NCBI RefSeq assembly: GCF_000383515.1
Contig: NZ_KB911492.1
Location: 1-37,893, forward strand
DNA: 37,893 bases
From: Mesomycoplasma hyorhinis ATCC 17981
GTDB taxonomy: Bacteria; Bacillota_I; Bacilli_A; Mycoplasmatales; Metamycoplasmataceae
Direction: 5' to 3'
Part shown: positions 32,069 to 37,893 of the stretch, in pieces
Numbering within the stretch: the first letter of the stretch is position 1
Layout: every line of letters begins with the position of its first letter
Notes under the pieces: generated by a model
What the model was told of the DNA's origin: nothing
Seen by the model: the letters and a program-made list of their open reading frames with translations, nothing else
Databases searched by the model: none
Made by a program: the position numbers and the translations under genes

Positions 32069-32599
32069 ATGATGTCTAAAGATAAAGAAAAGCAAAGCAC
32101 AATTAATGTGCAAGCTTATAAATTTAATGGCAAACTTTATTGTCAGTGAAATACAGCTAAAATTGTTCAAAATACATCAAAACACTTGATATTGAACCTA
32201 AAATGGTCTAAAGTTAAAAGTGATAAATCACATTGAGTTGTAAAAGAACCTACATTATGAATCTTTCCAAAACACAAGTTTTATAATGCACTAGTAAGAT
32301 TTAAAGCAAATGAGGTAAATATTTATATCAACTTAGCATCGCCATTTATTTTAGAAGATAACACAGTAAAATATATAGATTTTGATTTGGATTTAAAAAT
32401 TTGCCCGCAAAAAACAATAAAAATTTTAGATGTTTTAGAATTTTTTACAAATTCTTTAAAAATGAAGTATTCTCATAAACTAAAAGACGTTTTAATAGAT
32501 CAAATAAACGAACTAATAAGAGATAATCTAAAAAGTAAGTATATATTTGATAATGAAGTTGTCTTGAATTATCTAAAGCTTGCAGAAAAAAATTCTTAG
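32069..32599 (+). CDS. DUF402-family protein (nucleotide phosphatase-like)
   Basis: This 176-aa protein has the DUF402 pattern in order: WKEP-like VVKEPTLWIFPKHKF, then VNIYINLASPFI, then VKYIDFDLDLKICP and KILDVLEFF. Characterised members hydrolyse nucleoside di- and triphosphates using a cluster of Asp/Glu that binds metal; here the Y-I-D-F-D-L-D cluster is intact. The adjoining Asp-Glu cluster of the D-x-D-E-F type reads LDVLEF, so one acidic residue is missing. The gene starts with two in-frame ATGs (32069 and 32072) preceded by TAGG. It is a stand-alone unit with its own terminator. Confidence 0.72.
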
Positions 32600-32623
32600 C
32601 TAAAGTTATATAAAATTATAGAT

Positions 32624-32655
32624 AAAAATCACTTAATTTAAGTGATTTTTATTTT
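32624..32655. terminator. Terminator between DUF402 gene and decayed gene
   Basis: AAAAATCACTTAA pairs with TTAAGTGATTTTT as a nearly uninterrupted palindrome (32624-32650), followed by T-rich sequence. It lies between two convergent genes. Confidence 0.85.
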
Positions 32656-32657
32656 TA

Positions 32658-32970
32658 TTATTTAGAAGTTTGTTTTTCTGTATTCTCTTCAAAGGTTTCT
32701 TCCAAATCTTCTAAATCTTCTTCAATATCTGATAATAATTTTTCAGTTTTAGGGATTATGTTTCTTGCTTTGGAAAGAGACTCTTTAACTTTAAATTTAG
32801 AATTTTTTACAAATTCAAAATCTTACTTTGAAAAATGAGATTGTTTCTTTGAATTAGATTTTAAAATTTGGATTTTAGTTTCATTATCTGGATCTGAAGA
32901 TTCTACATATCATTTGCCATCTTTTTTGTTTACACCTACATTTTGATGTATATAAAAATTCTTCGGACAT
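32658..32970 (-). pseudogene. Decayed small gene (frameshift and nonsense codon)
   Basis: A strong RBS (AGAGG) precedes ATG at 32970, and the first codons read MSEEF. A frameshift in a T5 run then moves to the frame encoding NVGVNKKDGKWYVESSDPDN, which after SHFSK meets an in-frame TAA; beyond it the same frame stays open and encodes a Glu/Lys-rich helical tail ending ENTEKQTSK. Repaired, it would give about 103 residues. The N-terminal KDGKWYVES part is reminiscent of small DUF2188-like proteins but this is weak. It faces rluA-type gene divergently. Confidence 0.6.
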
Positions 32971-33072
32971 ATTTTTAACCTCTTTGATTATATTTGTACT
33001 TAAATTATATTCCTAAAATAAAACTCAAGAAGAATTTTTAAAATCTTGAAAAAGCATAATAACTTATTTTGT

Positions 33073-33078
33073 TATAAT
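33073..33078 (+). promoter_or_regulatory. -10 box of the RluA-family gene
   Basis: A perfect TATAAT lies 16 bases before the ATG at 33095 and 7 bases before an in-frame GTG at 33086. There is no Shine-Dalgarno sequence, so the mRNA is nearly leaderless. Confidence 0.55.
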
Positions 33079-33094
33079 TTTTATTGTGAAAAAA

Positions 33095-33979
33095 ATGAAA
33101 TTAATCGCAGATGAGCAAACTAGATTAGATATTTTTTTAAGAAAAAAACTCGAACTTAGTCGAGTTTTTGTTCAAGAAATTATTGCAAACAATCAAGTTT
33201 GAGTGGATAATCAAATTGTAAATAAGAAAAATTTTATTCTCAAACAAGGAAGTCAAATTGAAGTTCATTATCAAGAAAAAGAACAGAATATCATTGCAAA
33301 AGCACAAGATATTGAACTTAAAATTGTTTTTGAAGATGAAAATGTAATCGTAGTTGATAAACCAACAAATATGGTTGTTCATCCAGCTCCTGGAAATTAT
33401 GAAAATACATTAGTAAATGCTTTAGTTTACAAATTTGCTCAGCTTTCAAATGTCAATGGTTCTCTAAGACCTGGAATTGTTCATCGACTTGATAAAGATA
33501 CCTCTGGTCTTATGTTGGTTGCTAAAAACGATAAAATGCATAATTTTTTAGCTCAGCAATTAAAAGAAAGAAAAATCAAGCGAAAATATTACGCAATTAT
33601 AGAAGGTCAACTAGAGAATCAAATCAGTCATATTAACTTACCAATTGCTCGTGATGAAAAAAACAGAAAGAAAATGAGTGTATCTCATTTTAATTCCAAA
33701 GAAGCTATTACTCATGTCTTTGTTGAAAAATATTTTCATTATAAAAAGAAAGTGTTTTCCTTTGTAAGATGTGAATTAGAAACTGGTCGAACACATCAAA
33801 TCAGAGTTCATTTAGCGTATATTAAACATCCTGTTTATGGCGATCCTGTTTATGGTAAAAAAGTTGATGATTTTAATCAAAGACTTCATGCTTATGAAAT
33901 TGAATTTATAAATATTGATGGTAAAACTTTAAAATTTAATTCAAAACTACCAAAAGAATTTGATATTGTAAATCAATAA
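33095..33979 (+). CDS. RluA-family pseudouridine synthase (RluD-like)
   Basis: This 294-aa enzyme isomerises uridine in RNA, most likely 23S rRNA. It has an N-terminal S4 RNA-binding domain (about residues 1-75, LSRVFVQEIIANNQVWVD) and a catalytic domain with VVDKPTNMVVHPAPG, GIVHRLDKDTSGLMLVAK (catalytic Asp in HRLDKDTSG), and ELETGRTHQIRVHLAYIKHPVYGDPVYG. The length and S4 domain fit RluD/YlyB rather than RsuA. An in-frame GTG at 33086 could extend it by three residues. Confidence 0.93.
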
Positions 33980-33993
33980 AATTTGTTAATATT

Positions 33994-34025
33994 AAAAAAA
34001 CTTACTAAAAATAGTAAGTTTTTAT
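33994..34025. terminator. Bidirectional terminator
   Basis: AAAAACTTACT pairs with AGTAAGTTTTT (34013-34023) across a short loop, followed by T-rich sequence. The minus-strand ABC gene ends inside it (TAA at 34022-34024). Confidence 0.85.
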
Positions 34026-35650
34026 TTATCTAAATAAATTATATAATCAAATGCTTGTTCTCTTTTGTTGTCATTATGATGTGAAATATAAATTAATGTA
34101 AGGTCTTGATCATTTAATAATAAATTTAGAGCAATTTCCAAATTTTCTTTATCAATGTTAGATAATCCTTCATCTATTATTAACACATCTTTTTTAAAAT
34201 ATAAATTTCTTGCTAACACTATTCTTTGCATTTGACCAGTTGAGACATCATTATCATCTTCTTGTCCTAAGATTTTATTTTTATCTATTGTTTGCAAATT
34301 TAATTTTTCAATTAGGTTATTTAGCTTGTTTTTATCAGAATTTTCTTCAAATAAAACAATATTATTTTCTATATTTGCTTCAAGTAAAAGCGAGTTATTT
34401 GCTAGATAGTTAAAGTGTTTGTTTATTCATTTAAAATCAATCTCTTTAACTTCATATTTAGCATTTAGTAAAACATTTCCATCATAGTTTTTCTCAAGAC
34501 CTAAAAGAATTCTGGCAAGCGTAAACTTACCTGAACCATTTGAACCTTTTATAATGTATTTTTTAGCTGGATATATAATTAAATTTTTATTGTTATACAA
34601 TGTTTTATCCTTTAATTTTAAAGAGAGATTTTTAATTAAAATGCTTGAAAATACTTCATTTTCTAAGTTAAATGCACTTACTGTAAGTGTTAAATTAAAT
34701 GGTGCAATATTTTGTGTATCTTGAATTTCTTTTTTGGCCTTTTTTACTTGAAGAAATTTTAAAATATCTTCAATTGTTTCATTTAGATGATCAAAAAAGT
34801 TATCTAACAAAGAACCAACAAATGCAATAATTGAAACTGATTTAATCAACTCAAATACATCATTTTTATGAACTAAACCAAAATAAACTATTATCACACC
34901 ACTTACAAAAAGTTTAAAAACTAAATTTAAATTTTCTGAAATTAAAGAAAAAAACTTAGAAGTTTTTAAATAATTATTGTAAACATTTAAATTTGCATCT
35001 AGTTTTTTTGCAAATAATTTATTAAGTTTTTCTTTTTTATTTAGAGTATACAACGCTGGTAAATAAGAAATGATACCTGTTATATTTTCATTAAATTTAT
35101 TTCAAGATTCTGTTTTTGCAATAAATGTTTTTTTTAATTTTGGCTTTATAAATAAAGAAAAATTAAAAAATAATACTAACAAAGCTACTATAGTAACTCC
35201 AAGAATTCACTTGGTATAAAACGCAAAAATTAAAATTGCAATTATATATAAAAGATTTTTCAAAATTTCAATTAATGCTAAATAATATTTTTCAATTCTT
35301 TCTCCAATGTTGTTTTTAATTTGTGAATAATAATAACCTTCAGAATTTTTGTTATATTCACTTAAATTAACCTTATCAAAAACCTTAATTGTTTTAGAAA
35401 CAAGTTTGAGTTTTAAAATATTTATAAAACCTGTAAAAACAGCATTATGATAACCTGTAAAAACAGCAGAAACTATAAAAGATAGAATTAGAATAAGTGA
35501 AGTAATAACAAGTTTTTGATAGTTATGTTCTTCTAGAAATGTAAACAAATAGTAAGGAGCAACTGTAATAACAAAAGATGTAATTAAATATTGTAAAACA
35601 TAAAAAATATTTCAAATATTAAATAAAAATAATTTTGATTTTGTACTCAT
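34022..35650 (-). CDS. ABC half-transporter 2 (membrane + ATPase), altered Walker A
   Basis: This 542-aa protein has an N-terminal membrane domain of about six spans (ALYTLN and long helices to residue ~300) and a C-terminal nucleotide-binding domain. Walker A is GSNGSGKFTL (residues 369-378): the Lys is kept, but the next Ser/Thr, which binds Mg, is Phe. The signature is VSTGQMQRIVLARN instead of LSGGQ, Walker B is VLIIDEGLSNID with the catalytic Glu, and the switch His is in YISHH. Domain order is that of exporters of the lantibiotic/bacteriocin or lipid type, without an N-terminal peptidase. It starts 12 bases after the preceding half-transporter with AGAAGGA as RBS, so both form one operon and probably a heterodimer. 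Confidence 0.87.
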
Positions 35651-35662
35651 TTTTCCTTCTTT

Positions 35663-37249
35663 TTATAGCCTAATTACCTCACCAAATTGCTCTAATATTT
35701 GTTCATTAAAATGATGACTAATAGCAATAATTGTTTTATCTTGTTGATTTAAAATGTTAGATCAAATAAGATTACTAAACTCTTTTTCTATATTATCTAG
35801 CGCTTCGTCTAAACACCAAATATCAAAGTTTCCATATTTTAATCTAGCTAAAATTATTCTTTGTTTTTCTCCTTCAGATAAAGAATCAGAAGTTACTTCA
35901 GTATCAAGTGATAATTTTTTAATTTTAAATTCATCTATTAGTGATTCCACTCTTTCTAGGTCTGGATTGTCATCTCACATAACTATGTTATTCAATAAAA
36001 TATCATTAAAAATTGTGTTTTGATTGTCAATTAATCCAATGTTTTTTAATGTATTTTTAGGATTTAATTCTTTTGTATCAACTTCATTATTTATCAAAAT
36101 TGTACCTTCGTAATTTGTTTCTAAATTAGCTATTAACTTTAAAAGTGTTGATTCTCCACTTCCTGAAGCTCCAACTATTGCATATTTTTTATTTTGCATA
36201 ATTTCAAGATTTAAATTTTGAAAAATGAAGTCATTTTCATTACTTTTATATGATAAATTATTTAATTTTATTGACTTAATTTTATCTATGTTTTCAACTT
36301 TAAAACTTGGTTGTTCGTGTGTTTCTAATATTTTTTTCAATGTTGGACCATATGTCATTAAAGGAAAAATTGAATTAAATAAAAGAGTAAAAGAAAAACT
36401 AATAATTATTAAATAAGAAAGCAAAAGAATAAAGCTTGATTTTCCTATGAAATTATTATAAATTAGTAAAGCAATTTCAACTATACTAATTCCAACAAAT
36501 AAAACTGAAATAAAATTTCCAAATGAATTTGCTCAATCTGTTTTTAGATTAAATTTAAATTTATTTGCATATATATTTTCAGTTTTTTTAAATATTAAAT
36601 TATTAAAAATATTAACTTTATTAAAGAAGTAAAATATAGAAAATAATGAAAAAGTTTTAACCTGTTTTTGAGCATATTCTTCATATTTTTGCATTAATAT
36701 TTGGAATTTATATTGAAATCTTGGAATAATTATTATAAAAAAGGCAAGAATTAAAAACTGTGAAAAAATTATTGTTAAAAACATTATTCAAGATCATTGA
36801 CTTAAAACAAATATAAAAACTAATGGTATTGTAAACGAAGAAATAAATTTAAATAAATAATCATGGAAAATCTCCAAAAGAAGCATTGTTGAATCTAAGT
36901 ATTCATTAAACAATGCAACGGTTTTATTTCTTTGTTTGCTAATTTGAGAAAAACTCTGATTAGATAAATTATCTATTATTTTTTCTTGAAGTAATTTATA
37001 TGTTTTTCTAGTAACAGATATCTTAAAAGCAGTTAAAATCCACTGAATTATTATAGATAAAACAAGTGAAAATAAACAAATTAATAATCAAATTAAAAAC
37101 TCATCAAATTTAATTTCATTTAAAAAATAATCAACAATATATTTGTATAAATATAAATTTAATGATAAAAATGCTACAAAGATATTTTGTAGCACAAAGA
37201 TAAAAATATTTTTGGTTTTATCAAATGATAAAATTTTTAAAATGCTCAT
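35663..37249 (-). CDS. ABC half-transporter 1 (membrane + ATPase), Walker A Lys replaced
   Basis: This 528-aa exporter-type subunit has membrane spans in the first 270 residues, for example FLTIIFSQFLILAFFIIII, and an ATPase domain. Walker A reads GASGSGESTL (residues 360-369): the invariant Lys is Glu366 (codon GAA), which should abolish ordinary ATP binding. The signature is LSEGEKQRIILARL, Walker B IWCLDEALDNIE and the switch His lies in AISHH. The frame is open throughout with TGA as Trp, so the gene is intact apart from this substitution. It is preceded by a 57-codon ORF whose stop is 10 bases before this ATG, and it leads into the second half-transporter. Confidence 0.87.
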
Positions 37250-37259
37250 AAATATCTTT

Positions 37260-37433
37260 CTATAAAATTTTCATTATATATTTTTGTACAAAAAATGTTA
37301 AAGTGATTTTTAAAATTTTTTGTTTTATCTTATCAATATTATCTTTGAGAACAATATTTTCCAAATTATCTACTTTATCTAAAAGTGAAATAAAAAAATT
37401 AGATAATTTATTATCATATAATGAAATTTTCAT
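37260..37433 (-). CDS. 57-aa peptide gene heading the ABC operon
   Basis: This 57-aa ORF starts MKISLYDNKLSNFF and has one of the best ribosome binding sites in the window (AAGGAG, 9 bases before ATG). It encodes a Lys/Ile/Leu-rich, probably helical peptide with the central NLENIVLKDNIDKIKQKI and no Cys, no Trp and no signal peptide. The TAG is 10 bases before the ABC start. A role as substrate, immunity or leader peptide of the transporter pair is possible; nothing in the sequence decides between these. It is intact and probably translated. Confidence 0.55.
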   Translation of the reverse strand: MKISLYDNKLSNFFISLLDKVDNLENIVLKDNIDKIKQKILKITLTFFVQKYIMKIL

Positions 37434-37472
37434 ATATTATTTCTCCTTTCTTTCATATAAGAAAATTTTACT

Positions 37473-37514
37473 TTTCTTTCTTTCTTTCTTTCTTTCTTTT
37501 TTTTTTTTTTTTTT
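37473..37514 (-). repeat. (GAAA)6-A18 simple-sequence tract upstream of the ABC operon
   Basis: On the plus strand this is (TTTC)6 at 37473-37496 followed by T18 at 37497-37514. It lies 40-81 bases upstream of the 57-aa gene, between the ABC operon and a 5'-truncated hsdS. Such tracts change length by slipped-strand mispairing. In mycoplasmas, GAA-type repeats upstream of a promoter are known to switch genes on and off (for example vlhA in M. gallisepticum). On the minus strand TAAAAT (plus 37464-37469) adjoins it as a possible -10 box. Confidence 0.85.
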
Positions 37515-37523
37515 AAGAAATAA

Positions 37524-37893
37524 AAAGATTCTTTTACACTCACTTGACAACAGTGTAAGGTTGGAGAGTTGTTTGAATTAGATGGAGGAGGATTTGTTTC
37601 TAAATATGAAATTCAAAATAATCCTGGCAAGTATCCTGTTTATTCATCGCAAACCACCAATAATGGAACAATGGGTTATATAAGTTCATATAAATATGAT
37701 TTAGAATGTTTAACTTGAACCACCAGAGATTATGCTGGTGTAGTGTTTTATAGAAACGAAAAATTCAGTGTTTCTAATTCTGGTTTATTAATTTTTAAAA
37801 GAAACATAATTTACAATTATCGATATTTTTTATTTGTTTTTCAAATGGCAGATATTCAAAAATCAATGACTGCAGGGAACATTCCACAATTTA
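37524..37893 (+). pseudogene. hsdS: Type I restriction specificity subunit HsdS, 5'-truncated and cut by window end
   Basis: The frame from 37524 encodes FTLTWQQCKVGELFELD followed by GKYPVYSSQTTNNGTMG, LTWTTRDYAGVVFYR and SVSNSGLLIFKR, then MADIQKSMTAGNIPQF. This is the usual start of an HsdS target-recognition domain (TDD-W-x-x-R-K-L-G-E-like). There is an in-frame TAA immediately upstream (37521-37523) and no start codon before GEL, so the normal 15-20 leading residues are missing. The break lies next to the T18 tract. It may be a silent specificity cassette that recombines with an expressed hsdS elsewhere, or a remnant. TGA codons are Trp. The 3' end is outside the window. Confidence 0.75.

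Noticed and set aside
35754-36416. Plus-strand ORFs opposite the first ABC gene
   Set aside because: Ser-rich shadow translations opposite the ATPase domain; the minus-strand motifs are clear.
34022-37249. Calling the ABC pair a definite lantibiotic exporter
   Set aside because: No peptidase domain, not adjacent to the LanKC-like gene, both Walker A motifs altered; the link is only a proximity inference.
37303-37581. Plus-strand frame through the T/C tract near the hsdS fragment
   Set aside because: It is antisense to the 57-aa gene and encodes a Phe-rich run from the microsatellite. All three frames through the tract fail to join the HsdS frame because of the TAA at 37521-37523.

Overview
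The window is a piece of a mollicute chromosome, most likely Mycoplasma in the broad sense (Mycoplasmopsis-type). It is very AT-rich, and almost every long reading frame is continuous only if TGA is read as tryptophan. Typical mycoplasma features are mraZ-rsmH-ftsZ, a lipobox oligopeptide-binding protein and a very large PDxFFG-type protein. No rRNA or tRNA gene was recognised. No gene-free gap exceeds about 300 bases; the longest (3817-4037) holds a candidate structured RNA. The exact species was not determined.

Layout. 1-65 is the repetitive tail of an unknown gene. gpsA, mraZ, rsmH and a divergent ftsZ follow on the plus strand, then a possible small RNA, a tandem PEBP-like protein and a solitary tyrosine recombinase. 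From 6367 to 26060 everything is on the minus strand. In transcription order this block is pepF2, oppB, oppC, oppD, oppF, an 8.3-kb PDxFFG gene with an HEYGH motif, an OppA-like lipoprotein, a terminator, and pepF1. It reads as one peptide capture, import and degradation module, with start/stop overlaps between consecutive genes. Then come efp, a small Asp23-like gene and tkt on the plus strand.

The accessory part is 29048-37893. On the minus strand a 56-codon gene for a single-cysteine peptide (30692-30862) lies 16 bases upstream of a gene (29048-30675) whose conceptual product matches the lyase and kinase parts of class III/IV lanthipeptide synthetases (LanKC/LanL). This product lacks a LanC cyclase domain and is split by three frameshifts, each at a 5-7 base A/T run. 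Housekeeping or transport genes follow (an ECF S component, a DUF402-like protein, an RluA-family synthase) together with one decayed small gene. Next is a minus-strand operon of a 57-aa peptide and two ABC half-transporters, both with altered Walker A motifs, preceded by a (GAAA)6-A18 simple-sequence tract. The window ends inside a 5'-truncated hsdS.

The candidate undescribed system is the small peptide plus LanKC-like synthetase, possibly with the ABC pair as exporter. In this isolate it is either decayed, phase-off, or dependent on frameshifting. Functional calls rest on motif reading by eye; no database search was run.
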